A DNA stretch of 64,000 bases from Liolophura sinensis (lineage: Eukaryota > Mollusca > Polyplacophora > Chitonida > Chitonidae): contig NC_088304.1 of the NCBI RefSeq assembly GCF_032854445.1, positions 4,154,001 through 4,218,000 of the forward strand. The letters run 5' to 3'. The notes beneath the pieces were generated by a model. The model saw nothing but the letters and a program-made list of their open reading frames with translations. It was not told the origin of the DNA and made no database searches. Both the position numbers and the translations under genes were made by a program. Of the stretch, positions 37,901-44,500 are shown piece after piece; the stretch's first letter is position 1; every line of letters starts with the position of its first letter.

Positions 37901-38227
37901 CGATACCAAGAGTTACATTCCACAACTACCAAGCAATCTTCAGAAATTTTGTGCCTATCTTCAAATCAACACAGTCATCCTGTTATCAGGACTATATTTA
38001 CTTTTGCATAGTGCTTCTTACTCCAATATTTGGTTTAATTTATGTAATATCACAGCTCTTGGATATTGTTTCTATCGACTGTTTTTAAGCCAAGCAAGTA
38101 GGCATGTTATGGTCACGAAAACTGGCTCTTTCATAATCTCCCTTTGTACATCTTCGGGGGTCACAGATGCAGGTTATTTGCTCTTTCTTACCCCTTTAGG
38201 AAGATTCTTCACTATCAATCTTGACAT
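15429..38227 (-). CDS. RBM19: RBM19 homologue (MRD1-type six-RRM protein), 25 exons, complete
   Basis: Spliced model of about 924 aa (human RBM19 is 960). Exons 5' to 3' on the minus strand: 38227-38192, 37571-37389, 36823-36689, 35125-35066, 34843-34630, 33987-33929, 33364-33128, 32682-32620, 32239-32161, 31849-31778, 29232-29150, 28747-28633, 27948-27818, 27068-27011, 25321-25267, 24863-24767, 24418-24308, 23559-23359, 20189-20058, 18985-18878, 18554-18488, 18127-17992, 16706-16590, 16053-15947, 15548-15429. All junctions are GT/AG and phases agree. Six RRMs appear: RRM1 2-79 ([15 protein letters not shown]), RRM2 about 315-390, RRM3 422-495 ([14 protein letters not shown]), RRM4 603-675 (ILVKNL), RRM5 724-805 ([14 protein letters not shown]), RRM6 829-910 (ILIRNI, RGFGFVDF). 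A serine/acidic linker lies at about 240-285. The family works in the nucleolus on pre-rRNA processing toward the small subunit; this is family knowledge. Exons 24 and 25 each show a one-base frame problem (see findings). The gene is head-to-head with UBE3B. Confidence 0.94.
15608..15740 (-). mobile_element. possible decayed SINE
   Basis: TTATTTACTTATTTGCTTGG followed by TGTTAAATGTCCTCC resembles the tail layout of the SINE family ((AAAT)n then GGTGTTTTAC), but the body is too diverged to be certain. Confidence 0.35.
15947..16053 (-). CDS. RBM19: RBM19 exon 24 (RRM6 core, frame broken by one base)
   Basis: Codes [20 protein letters not shown] and then RGFGF in one frame, and [10 protein letters not shown] in the next. 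The break falls in a run of five T on the coding strand (15977-15981). The exon is 107 nt, while 106 nt would keep the frame. Both halves of the RNP1 motif RGFGFVDF are conserved, so the exon identity is not in doubt. Confidence 0.9.
16231..16500. repeat. RBM19: 26-bp tandem array, about 10 copies (RBM19 intron 23)
   Basis: AT-rich units of the type GTAATACGAGGTTAATTTAA plus GCAAAT, with several diverged copies (AAAAGG, GAGAAT). It lies between exons 24 and 23. Confidence 0.85.
16590..16706 (-). CDS. RBM19: RBM19 exon 23
   Basis: Codes a basic linker ([15 protein letters not shown]) and the start of RRM6 ([20 protein letters not shown]). Acceptor TTTTACAG, donor AA|GTAAGG. Phase 2 in, phase 2 out. 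Confidence 0.93.
16890..16992 (+). mobile_element. SINE fragment
   Basis: CCCAGTTTCCTCCCACCATA, then ATGTTCCCACC and a CAAATCAAATAAAT tail match the 3' part of the SINE family. The sequence between is shortened. Confidence 0.6.
17026..17415. repeat. RBM19: 42-bp-type tandem array, about 9 copies (RBM19 intron 22)
   Basis: Units combine CTCAAAGTATACCTCAGC, TGATGTTTGACTACACTTA and a short variable linker. The last four copies are most alike. Confidence 0.88.
17508..17880. repeat. RBM19: 21-bp tandem array, about 17 copies (RBM19 intron 22)
   Basis: Units of the type GGAAACTGGCAGGGACTGGA with many substitutions. The motif resembles the GGAGGAAACCGGGCA stretch of the local SINE body and may have grown from it; that origin is an inference. 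Confidence 0.88.
17992..18127 (-). CDS. RBM19: RBM19 exon 22
   Basis: Codes the second half of RRM5: [20 protein letters not shown] and then [19 protein letters not shown]. The exon starts CCAG|GTGAGT, so the acceptor junction also reads as a near-perfect donor. Confidence 0.94.
18488..18554 (-). CDS. RBM19: RBM19 exon 21
   Basis: Codes [18 protein letters not shown] and MKNP in the middle of RRM5. Acceptor ACTTCAG, donor CCAG|GTAATA. Ends in phase 1. Confidence 0.93.
18878..18985 (-). CDS. RBM19: RBM19 exon 20
   Basis: An acidic stretch (DNDSDSEEE) is followed by the RRM5 start [19 protein letters not shown]. Acceptor TTGACAG. The donor AAAG|GTTTGG is weak but keeps frame and family match. 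Confidence 0.92.
19372..19580. repeat. RBM19: 21-bp-type imperfect array (RBM19 intron 19)
   Basis: About ten imperfect copies built on GGAAACCAGAGTGCCTGAA, with GGAGTTCCATGAA variants. It resembles the SINE-body motif also seen in the array at 17508. Confidence 0.8.
19852..19936 (+). mobile_element. SINE tail fragment
   Basis: CCTCCCACCATAATGCTGG, GTCTTGAGTACTGCATAAAA and an AAACAAATAAATA tail in the family order. Confidence 0.75.
20058..20189 (-). CDS. RBM19: RBM19 exon 19 (abuts the 51-bp array)
   Basis: Codes [20 protein letters not shown] followed by a Ser/Thr and acidic linker ending NIDVEDAK. This is the end of RRM4 and matches the [12 protein letters not shown] stretch of vertebrate RBM19. 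The acceptor TTCCACAG and the first 21 exon bases form the terminal unit of the tandem array that fills the upstream intron. Confidence 0.94.
20176..21462. repeat. RBM19: 51-bp array made of RBM19 exon-19 acceptor copies, about 25
   Basis: On the minus strand every unit reads TTTGTTCCACAG followed by TTCAAGCATGTTCC and about 25 bp of intron-type sequence (CAGTGACATTTTCC). The first two parts are the acceptor and first codons (F-K-H-V-P) of exon 19, which is the last unit. Most copies keep the CCACAG acceptor. In a decoy copy the exon frame runs FKHVPVYQ and then meets TGA, so use of any upstream copy would truncate the protein. Long open frames on both strands are by-products of the 51-bp (17-codon) period. 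Confidence 0.95.
22575..22813 (-). mobile_element. tRNA-headed SINE with a deletion in the head
   Basis: Reverse-oriented. It starts with (ATTT)n, GGTGTTTTACGCCGTACTCA and AGAATATTTCAC, and has the full body to TTGGTGAGAGGCTCCTGGG. It then jumps from CATTACG to GAGGCC, so about 30 bp of the tRNA A-box region is missing compared with the copies at 34206 and 52222. Confidence 0.88.
22953..23010. repeat. (TA)n microsatellite
   Basis: About 18 uninterrupted TA dinucleotides followed by TAGATATA variants. Confidence 0.95.
23359..23559 (-). CDS. RBM19: RBM19 exon 18 (RRM4)
   Basis: Codes most of RRM4 in 67 codons: [15 protein letters not shown], then [31 protein letters not shown] and FTKLAYTK. 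Acceptor TTTTTCAG, donor CCAAG|GTATAG, phase 0 on both sides. Confidence 0.95.
24308..24418 (-). CDS. RBM19: RBM19 exon 17
   Basis: Codes the conserved linker before RRM4: [20 protein letters not shown] and [13 protein letters not shown], matching vertebrate VRVALGETQLVQEVRRFL. Phase 0 on both sides. Confidence 0.94.
24767..24863 (-). CDS. RBM19: RBM19 exon 16
   Basis: Codes [20 protein letters not shown] and [12 protein letters not shown], the family-specific HNWN..F.G.NAVAD block between RRM3 and RRM4. Acceptor ATCCACAG, donor GTG|GTAGGT. Confidence 0.94.
25267..25321 (-). CDS. RBM19: RBM19 exon 15
   Basis: A short basic exon coding [17 protein letters not shown], matching the SSSYKKKKE block of human RBM19. 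Phase 1 in, phase 2 out. Confidence 0.9.
25890..26068 (-). mobile_element. diverged SINE copy
   Basis: CTGACTGGTGTTTTAGCC, ACAACAGCAGCCAGCATTAT, CTGCAGGTTGCTGACAGACC and GAACTCACAGCGATCGCATT in family order. The tRNA head is missing. Confidence 0.82.
26069..26292 (-). mobile_element. SINE copy adjoining the previous one
   Basis: Reverse-oriented, with (TTTA)n, GATCTTTTACGCCGTACTGA, GGCGACCAGCATTATGGTGG and the head-proximal ATTGGTGACAGGATCCTGGG. It inserted directly next to the copy at 25890. Confidence 0.85.
26318..26553. repeat. 31-bp tandem array, about 7 copies
   Basis: Units TTGGTTGCATGTAGATTGTA plus TACTGGACACG. It lies between two SINE copies. Confidence 0.9.
26556..26706 (-). mobile_element. 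SINE fragment with an unusual (TGATC)n tail
   Basis: The tail position holds repeated CTGATCTGATC in place of (AAAT)n, followed by GGTGTTTTATGCCGTACTCA, AGCCAGCATTATGGTGGGAG and CTGCAGGTTGCTGGCAGACC. Confidence 0.78.
27011..27068 (-). CDS. RBM19: RBM19 exon 14
   Basis: Codes [19 protein letters not shown], the last strand of RRM3 (human GRMLHVLPS) and a lysine-rich linker. Phase 0 in, phase 1 out. Confidence 0.93.
27818..27948 (-). CDS. RBM19: RBM19 exon 13
   Basis: Codes the RRM3 core: [34 protein letters not shown] and [12 protein letters not shown]1 is KGFAHITF. Acceptor TATGTTAG, donor TTG|GTGAGT. Confidence 0.95.
28633..28747 (-). CDS. RBM19: RBM19 exon 12
   Basis: Codes [20 protein letters not shown] then [18 protein letters not shown], the first half of RRM3. 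Human has EESGRLFVRNLPYTSTEEDL. Ends in phase 1. Confidence 0.95.
29150..29232 (-). CDS. RBM19: RBM19 exon 11
   Basis: Codes [19 protein letters not shown] and KPRPWELK, the end of RRM2 and the following linker. Acceptor TTTCCAG, phase 1 in, phase 0 out. Confidence 0.9.
29497..31768. repeat. RBM19: 51-bp tandem array, about 44 copies, filling RBM19 intron 10
   Basis: Units read CAGTACACAACACAGCAAGG, CTACTGACTCCAATAAAAAC and CAGGCCG(C/A)CAA. Blocks with GCAAGTTTCCTGACTCC recur at about 30167, 30776 and 31231 and blocks with CCAATGAAACCAGG recur every 4-5 units, so there is higher-order structure. The array starts within about 10-20 bases of the exon 10 donor (GT at 31777-31776). No exon sequence is seen in its unit. 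Open minus-strand frames of up to 300 codons are repeat by-products. Confidence 0.96.
31778..31849 (-). CDS. RBM19: RBM19 exon 10
   Basis: Codes [20 protein letters not shown] and NFI, the RNP1-like strand and second helix of RRM2. Donor ATAG|GTAAGC, with the 51-bp array starting almost at once. Confidence 0.92.
32161..32239 (-). CDS. RBM19: RBM19 exon 9
   Basis: Codes [20 protein letters not shown] and AKRRPM, the first helix and second strand of RRM2. Acceptor TTTTCCAG, donor ATGG|GTGAGT, ends in phase 1. Confidence 0.92.
32620..32682 (-). CDS. RBM19: RBM19 exon 8
   Basis: Codes [20 protein letters not shown] and E, the first strand of RRM2 (human HTVKLRGAPFNVTE). Acceptor ATTGCAG, donor GAG|GTGAGT. 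Confidence 0.92.
33128..33364 (-). CDS. RBM19: RBM19 exon 7 (acidic/serine linker)
   Basis: Codes [20 protein letters not shown] followed by acidic, serine-rich and lysine-rich stretches ([25 protein letters not shown]). The YLKSKM start matches the human LSDMDYLKSKMV block. A disordered, probably phosphorylated linker; the phosphorylation is an inference. Confidence 0.93.
33929..33987 (-). CDS. RBM19: RBM19 exon 6
   Basis: Codes [19 protein letters not shown]. The LSDLE end joins exon 7 YLKSKM to rebuild the conserved LSD..YLKSKM motif. Phase 1 in, phase 0 out. Confidence 0.9.
34206..34474 (+). mobile_element. complete young tRNA-headed SINE with target-site duplication
   Basis: The head carries an A box (TGGCTCAGTTGGTTAGCACG) and a B box (GAGTTCAAGTCC). 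The body has CTGCGGATGGTCGAGGGTTT and CATAATGCTGGCCGCCATCG, and the tail ATTCTTGAGTACGGCGTAAA plus an A-run. The 12-bp sequence TCATTTCCTTCT lies directly before (34194-34205) and after (34475-34486), which marks a retroposition event. It is in RBM19 intron 5, opposite to the gene. The family looks molluscan by its tail, but I cannot name it. Confidence 0.95.
34630..34843 (-). CDS. RBM19: RBM19 exon 5
   Basis: Codes [20 protein letters not shown] (human LKEDTEFQEFLSVHQ), STWGND, and an acidic stretch [18 protein letters not shown]. Acceptor TTTTACAG, donor AAAG|GTAAAA, ends in phase 1. Confidence 0.94.
35066..35125 (-). CDS. RBM19: RBM19 exon 4
   Basis: A lysine-rich 20-codon exon coding [20 protein letters not shown], a likely nuclear or nucleolar basic stretch. 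Acceptor TTTTTCAG, donor GAT|GTAAGT. Confidence 0.88.
35486..35652 (+). repeat. dispersed repeat, copy 1
   Basis: Shares AAATGTCA, GTGCTGAAACTTA, ATTTTCCAGTAG, TTTCTAAAATCAATA, AAAAATGGGCAA, TTAGTCATGGA and TATGGTCATTTACGGTA in the same order with 62302-62460. About 160 bp, no coding content. Probably an unnamed dispersed element. Confidence 0.85.
35873..36110. mobile_element. fold-back (inverted-repeat) element, MITE-like
   Basis: The left arm (core 35887-35970) and the right arm (core 36012-36096) are imperfect reverse complements of about 84 bp, roughly 78 percent alike by eye. Matching pieces are GCGAGTTCA with TGAACTCGC, GGCTCTC with GAGAGCC, and CTAAAAGGCG with CGCCTTTTAG. The similarity extends outward to about 35873 and 36110. 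A loop of about 40 bp contains CGGCCAACTGGCCG. It is GC-richer than its surroundings and lies in RBM19 intron 3. No transposase is present. Confidence 0.8.
36144..36232 (-). mobile_element. possible SINE tail fragment
   Basis: TTATTTATTTCAATGGTGTT, TAACAAGGTATTCAACAATT and a decayed body. Weak similarity to the SINE tail. Confidence 0.35.
36272..36664. repeat. RBM19: 84-bp-type tandem array, 5 copies (RBM19 intron 3)
   Basis: Units contain GGCCACCTGAACTGAGACAG, CTGGATGACAGCCGAGGGCC, TGACAGTCATAGCCAGCCAG and CATTTCAGCCAGCA. Unit length varies (about 74-94 bp). The array ends about 20 bases from the exon 3 donor, but its unit shows no exon sequence. Confidence 0.9.
36689..36823 (-). CDS. RBM19: RBM19 exon 3
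   Basis: Codes [20 protein letters not shown] then [20 protein letters not shown]. The FGD..KPRAWSK block matches human SFGDPAKPRAWSKHAQ just after RRM1. Phase 0 on both sides. Confidence 0.95.
37032..37176 (-). mobile_element. SINE 3' half (RBM19 intron 2)
   Basis: (ATTT)n, GATTGGTGTTTTAGCCGTAC, GGCGGCCAGCATTATGGTGA and GGATTGCTGGCAGATCTTCC in family order, with the head missing. Confidence 0.85.
37389..37571 (-). CDS. RBM19: RBM19 exon 2 (RRM1)
   Basis: A 61-codon exon coding [40 protein letters not shown] and [20 protein letters not shown]. It contains RNP1 and the NKSFI-type end of RRM1. Phase 0 on both sides. Confidence 0.96.
37572..38191 (-). other. RBM19: RBM19 intron 1
   Basis: No repeat is recognised. 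A plus-strand open stretch at 37717-38088 has no domain and is taken as chance. Confidence 0.5.
38192..38227 (-). CDS. RBM19: RBM19 exon 1 (start codon)
   Basis: A twelve-codon exon coding [12 protein letters not shown], nearly identical to the human start [12 protein letters not shown], then donor GGG|GTAAGA. It is too short to show as a long frame but is fixed by the match and by phase with exon 2. Confidence 0.96.
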
Positions 38228-38356
38228 CTTCTTGTGTTCCCGTAACGACTGTGACAGTGACAGCTGACATAAGCTGATATCACAGAAACAATTACTCCAG
38301 TATTTCTACTCGACTCCACATGGCATTACCATGTGACAACACAGATTGCAGGCTCC

Positions 38357-38366
38357 TGATTGGCTG
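38357..38366 (-). promoter_or_regulatory. RBM19: candidate CCAAT box for RBM19
   Basis: The minus strand reads CAGCCAATCA about 130 bp upstream of the RBM19 start codon, a usual CCAAT-box position for a housekeeping gene. No TATA box stands out. One short motif, so only suggestive. Confidence 0.35.
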
Positions 38367-40508
38367 ACTGATATCACAGTCGACTAATAAAGCGTTACGA
38401 ATATATAGTGTTTTGTCCATGCAAATTCTGGCCAGCTTTCCAAAGTGACATATTTGGCCACTTGGGATATTTTATCTTCAAACAAAACATAGCAAAAAAA
38501 TATTTTATTTAATTTAGAGCTTATTTCGTTTTCCTGAAGCAAATAGCTGTTTTTGGTATGTAGTTCTTAACTTTCTGCAATGATACTTTTTCAAATTTTC
38601 GGTCCAATTTACAATTTCTCGTTCTCTTTTCTTCAAATTTTCGTCTCTTTCATTTTTTGCTTGTTTGTGAGTGAGCGAAAAGAAATAAAAAATCACAGAA
38701 CAACAATTTTTTCTACCTTTTAGGTATTTTTTTTTTCTTTACAGCTGTACAATGACATCTAAAGCAATTTCAGTCTACTCCTGATGTGGATCATTAGTTT
38801 ATGGCCAATCAGATCTCAGCTTTTCCACAAGTGCGGGGAAAATTCAGCATGGAAGTTATTTGGGAAAACAACTAAGTACCTCGCTATGACATTTAAACTA
38901 GATAGAGAAGATAAGTGTAGATTTGCGAAACAAGATACCTGAAAAACGGTAAGGATGTACTCATGATCCAATAGTATGCCTTGCACTTTTCGGATGTGTA
39001 CACTTTCTGTTGTTTTCGACGTTTGCCTATTGCATTCAACAACAACAACGATATTGATGGGAGACTGACGGAGCTGCAAATGTCAAAGTGTCAAGGCGAA
39101 AACAAAAGCGCTCTTTTGTGCTATCCGTATCATCAAGAACTTCTATGTTTGTACCAGGTGATGTGTGGCCAGTTCTCTGGTATATTGACAAATTTGGGCT
39201 GCGGAAAGTCTGAAAACTGTCGGATTGAGAGTCACAGTTATAACATTTTTGATTCCGCATCCAGCTACTTTGAAACAAAAACAACAAACCTTTGGCTCTT
39301 GTTTCTCCCTACAAGTTGGGACTAATACAACAGTTATAGCAGTTATATTAGTTACATCTATAAGGGACATTTGCATTTCCAGCGTTCTGCCTGGGAAACT
39401 CTGAGTTGTGGGCACCAATTTCTGAATCAGAGAAGCGAATGAAAGAGAGTGCGCAAGTGAGGAGTGGGGTATGTGAGGGGGGACACATCCCCCTTTGCGT
39501 GGCAGAAATTTAGAAAAAATTACTCATCTAATGGTGCTCTGAGTGTGCATCTGAAGTAACTCATGAAAGACAAAAAGAAAGCTGGGAAAAAATTTGTTGA
39601 ATTGTATATTATGAAACTACACTGATCAGAAGAAAAGGATAGCTCTTCCCTCCCAGAGGAAAATAAATACAAAAACAAAAGCAGAATATTAGACTACATG
39701 TGCTTCTATGTAACTGTCAATTTGATAGGGTTATGCTCAGACTTACCTTCATTAGTTTGACACTTCAACCACCGGTTGTTGCTTGTCTTTATCATAGAAA
39801 ATGACTTTTAGAACACTAGTGCTATATGGTAGTTTTTGGGGCAAACTGGTGAAGTGAGGTTACATGATAGACTCTGTGTGTACATGAGCAGAAATGTAGG
39901 ATGCAAAATAATGTACACTGTAGAGAGTAGACTAGCGTGTAAATTCAGTGTTGTAGTTGCATTTTAGCTAGTTTGACGCTGTCTACATGAAAGTTTGCAA
40001 TGCATTTTATAGGAATTTGTGACAACTCCGTTTTTGTTTCCTGTCTTAATTGACTTTGGGCTTGTTTCTGTTGTTTCAATAGCTTTCCTACTTGAAAAGA
40101 ACTGAGAGTAGGCTCTCCTTTCATGGTTCATTATTTACATTTGCATTTGCTGCTGTGAACGAACATTAGACACATAAATCATCGTAGTGACAGTCTAGTT
40201 GGTTCATTTTGATCCTTGGGAATTAGGCTTATGGAAGGCAGTGTCGCGAACATCTGCATGTGCCACTTTTCAGCATTGTTTATGACATTTGCAATCACTT
40301 GCGGCAGTGTGATCGCTTATGAGAGACAGTGGTCATGAGCAGTAGCCAAAGTGAACATTACAATCAGTTGTTAAATCTACTGTCCCTTCCACAAATTATG
40401 AGTGAAGCTATCTTGATTTTGGAGTGCCAGGGACATCAAGATTTCTTTTATGACACTGGCGGAACAATTCTAGTGCCTGGAGCACCTGCCCATCGTCACC
40501 CACTATAT

Positions 40509-40537
40509 AATATTAATAATAATAATAATAATAATAT
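40509..40537. repeat. (AAT)n microsatellite
   Basis: About eight ATA/AAT trinucleotides. Confidence 0.9.
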
Positions 40538-41408
40538 CTTTATTTATTGAAGGTAGCTCGTAATTAAAGTGTTCTTCCCCAAGGCCTTCACAGAGAAAAC
40601 ATAGGAAGCATGTCCTTCAGAGTCCAATCAAGAAATACATGAATGGATATAAAACAAGATAAAGTATCGTGTAGTTTGAAAAATGAAGGTATATACATTC
40701 ATGCATACAAAAAGCAACAACAAAACCAATAGCAATGTCCCCACATCTGTCCCTACCAGCAGGGGAGGCAAGGTAATGGGAGACTACCCATTACCAACCC
40801 CTTCCAAACCCCCTACACACATGTACAGAGAACAAACCAAGTGAGTGGGAGATGGCCCCTTTGCCATCCCCTGTTTGGTTTGAACAATGCACATGTGTAC
40901 AAGAGGGACTTAGCCTTTTGAAAAGGCAGAACTCCGCATTTCAGTATGCGTGCCATTACACTCGCCACAACAGAGCAGCCGTTGTCAAATTAGCACCCAT
41001 TCATGGACTGCGAGAGAATTCGCAACATTTCTGTTACTAAAATGGCAGCCATCTGAATTGCGAAAGTGGCTTATTCCCAAGAACTGCAGTATCCCTCTCA
41101 CTATTTGTAGGTGGCCTGATGACTGGCATCAGTGATTGAAACTCAAGTGAAGACAAATCTAACCACCAATCTTTGTGTTTTATAGTTTTGACTTGACACT
41201 GTGCCATATCTCTCCCAGGCCACACTATTGTAGCCTGGTGAAAACTACTTACCTCTCAAGAAACAGTGCATATGCCCAAGCTATTGCCCAAGCCAATATC
41301 AAATTAATATATAATAATTTCCACCAAAAGGAGACTGAAATCTGTCCATTGTGGCAGGAAGACGGAATGTAGAATCGTAACAGTAACAATTTTTGTTGTC
41401 AGACTACA

Positions 41409-41522
41409 ATGTTTAGTCGTTTGGACACAACAAAGAAGAACCAGTTCCTGGAGCAAACAAAAAGTGCTCGAGAGGAGAGGGCCTATGAGAAAAAACGAGA
41501 GGTGGCAGCCACTAAACTTCAG
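41409..41522 (+). CDS. UBE3B: UBE3B exon 1 (start codon)
   Basis: The acceptor TTGTTGTCAG lies 6 bases before the ATG, so an untranslated exon lies upstream. Codes [20 protein letters not shown] then [18 protein letters not shown], matching the AREERLVQKERERAAVVIQ start of human UBE3B. Phase 0 out. Confidence 0.93.
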
Positions 41523-44500
41523 GTATGGTCTATAATTAGTCCTCCATATCATACTGTCACATGTCAAGGCATACTGTGGAATATTTGCGGCAGATACAGT
41601 GTATATGCTGTCTTTTTTTGTTGCATAATTAAAGTATTTTCATGGTGCATCGATGCGAATTTTTTAAGTATTATTTTAGTTTTTTAAAACTTTTTTCATA
41701 GGCCTTCATATTACTATAGATACTACATTAAAAAAATTTGCAACAGAATGCATGTAATTCTGAAAAATTTCCCTACACCTGAAGTTAAAATAGCCCACAT
41801 GTTATAAAATGGCATCTGAAAGAAGTGTCTGGCTTGGAATGTCTCCTGCCATGGTTGTTATGACTTAAATTGCCACAAAACAAACTTTTAAAGGACATTA
41901 AAGGTAGGCTATCTGTGAATGAATGAATGAATGACTGGCTGAACGCCTTGTCAGCAATATTGCAGCCATATTGTGGCGATAGGCTTGCTGCATCTTTGTA
42001 CCAGTCAGGAGATAGTGACTTAAACTGTTGTGATTCATTTCAAATCGTGCAATAATTCATGTTACAAATGTATGACCTTTCAGGCATGGATCCGTGGCAA
42101 CTTGCACAGAAAACACTTCAAAGCAGATATCAGGTATGATTAAATTCTGTGTATACAGATTGTTTTCTACCGATACTTTAAAAAAATGGTAATTTGCAGG
42201 CAATTTTTGTACCCACCATTTCCCAAAATATGCCACAGACTAATGTAAAACAAAAGCAAGTTGAACTTAAGAAAGAAAGAGAATTTCAATAATATGTGTT
42301 AAATTTGTTTAATTTGAAGTTACAAATGATGATGTAAGGGTCCGACACAATATTACTTATAAATCTAGCTCAACATTCCTCTACACATTCGCTAACGTTA
42401 CGGGGTAGGGCTACACAACATTCTATTTGAATTTCTTGGAGTAGTTCCAGAGTTCTGCCAACTTGCACCTCAGGCACTTGAATTATGTCTCCTGCAAAAG
42501 TACAGACCAACACAAATATGCACATTACAATTTCGGCTTCCTCACCTTCATTCCTCCGGAGATTGCCGCGTCGAGGATTGTTGCCTCATGTTAAAGGAAA
42601 CCAATCAGTCATGATGGCCGTGGCAAGTGTAAAGAATGTCACCTCCCGTGTGTACAGATTTCCCACTGAAGCTACCTTAACATAGTTCATTTTGAAGCCT
42701 ACAACTGCTGCATTATTTCAGTGACACTGATGAGAACTGCTAGCCAAAAAAACTGGTCCACTTGTGTGATCAAAAGTCACTGATTCAATCCTGTAAAATT
42801 TTAAACGGTACCAAATATTACGAAAGTCACTAGCCATTGCCTACATACAGGACCTGGTCACCATCACCATTTTTAAGATGAGGCGGTGATCTTCGAGGCC
42901 GGCAATGAAGGTGAGGTTGCCGAAATTGTAGCACGCATTTTTTTGTTGGACTGTACTTTTGCAGGAGACACCACTCATAAGAAAATCAAATGGAATGCTG
43001 TGTAGCTCTACCCCATAGTGTTAGCGAAGCTGTTCAGGTACGTGGAGCTATTATAAATCTTTTGTTTATAGTGAACTGCATATTTATCCAGATATAGATA
43101 TTTGTCTGCATTTTATCAACTTACCCAAATTGTGCAACTCTAAAAGTGGAAATTAGAGATTCTCTGTTTGATCCTGATGATTAACATGTGTCTAATATAG
43201 CGCAGTGATTTATGGCTGAGAAGTTAAAGGTGCTTGCTTTTCAATCACTGTCACACAAGGTAGAGGTTCAAGCCCGGCACATGGAATTTGTAAATTCTCT
43301 CACTTTCACTGTGCATGGAGCCGAGGTGGCAATAAACAGTCAGTAATGTTACTGGCACTTGTCTTTCACCAGTGTGATGTGCATATCTGGAAATTCACCA
43401 GTGTCTCGCCAAACGTTACCCTGATCACTCTGATTTTTCTTCGCCCATGAAACTAACTACCATTAAATAAGCGAAAAATTCTTTAGTATGATGTTAAACA
43501 GGAATCAACTAAATGAATAGATATATGTAATATGTTCGCAGGAAAGCCTTGGATGAGCTCCTAAATGTACCTTCTGATGCAGAACAAGAGTATAAACCCC
43601 AGCTTGCCCCAGGTACGGTTTTATATATTCCATTACCCTAGCTTGTCCCAGGTACGGCTCTATATTGTCCATTACCCCAGCTTTGTCCCAGGTATGGCTC
43701 TATATAGTCCATTACCCCAGCTTTGTCCCAGGTACAGTTTTATATATTCCATTACCCTAGCTTGTCTCAGGTACGGCTTTATATAGGCCATTACCCCAGC
43801 TTTGTCCCAGGTACGGTTTTATATAGTACATTACCCTAGCTTGTCCCAGGTACGGCTTTATAAAGGCCATTACCCCAGCTTTGTCCCAGGTACGGTTTTA
43901 TATATTCCATTACCCTAGCTTGTCCCAGGTACGGCTTTATATAGGCCATTACCCCAGCTTTGTCCCAGGTACGGTTTTATATAGTACATTACCCTAGCTT
44001 GTCCCAGGTACGGCTCTATATAGTCCATTACGCCAGCTTTGTCCCAGGTACGGTTTTATATAGTACATTACCCTAGCTTGCCCCAGGTACGGCTTTATAA
44101 AGGCCATTACCCCAGCTTTGTCCCAGATACGGCTCTATATAGTACATTACCCCAGCTTTGTCCCAGGTACAGTTTTATATATTCCATTACCCTAGCTTGT
44201 CCCAGGTACGGTTTTATATAGGCCATTACCCCACCTTGTCCCAGGTACGGCTCTATGTAGTCCATTACCCCAGCTTTGTCCCAGGTACAGTTTTATATAT
44301 TCCATTACCCTAGCTTGTCCCAGGTACGGCTTTATAAAGGCCATTACCCCACCTTGTCCCAGGTACGGTTCTATATAGTCCATTACCTCAGCTTTGTCCC
44401 AGGTATGGCTCTATATAGTCCATTAAATTCTATGAGTTTGTGTTACAGCTCATATTTTATTACATGTGCTAACATATTTTCTTTAATGAAGGGGAGTAGG

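Larger units (their letters stand above)
38228..41402. other. head-to-head intergenic region between RBM19 and UBE3B
   Basis: About 3.2 kb separates the two start codons. The first UBE3B coding exon begins at a splice acceptor, so at least one non-coding UBE3B exon must lie here or the gap is partly its 5' intron. The stretch around 38980-39420 is less AT-rich, with open frames on both strands but no recognised domain. (AAT)n lies near 40510-40535. No SINE is recognised. Confidence 0.5.

Noticed and set aside
37717..38267. Two overlapping plus-strand frames of about 124 codons
   Set aside because: They lie over RBM19 intron 1 and exon 1 on the opposite strand, show no domain, and look like chance.
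38816..39418. Open frames on both strands near 39 kb as a gene
   Set aside because: No domain, no clear splice context, and frames on opposite strands overlap. Kept only as possible promoter or untranslated-exon DNA.
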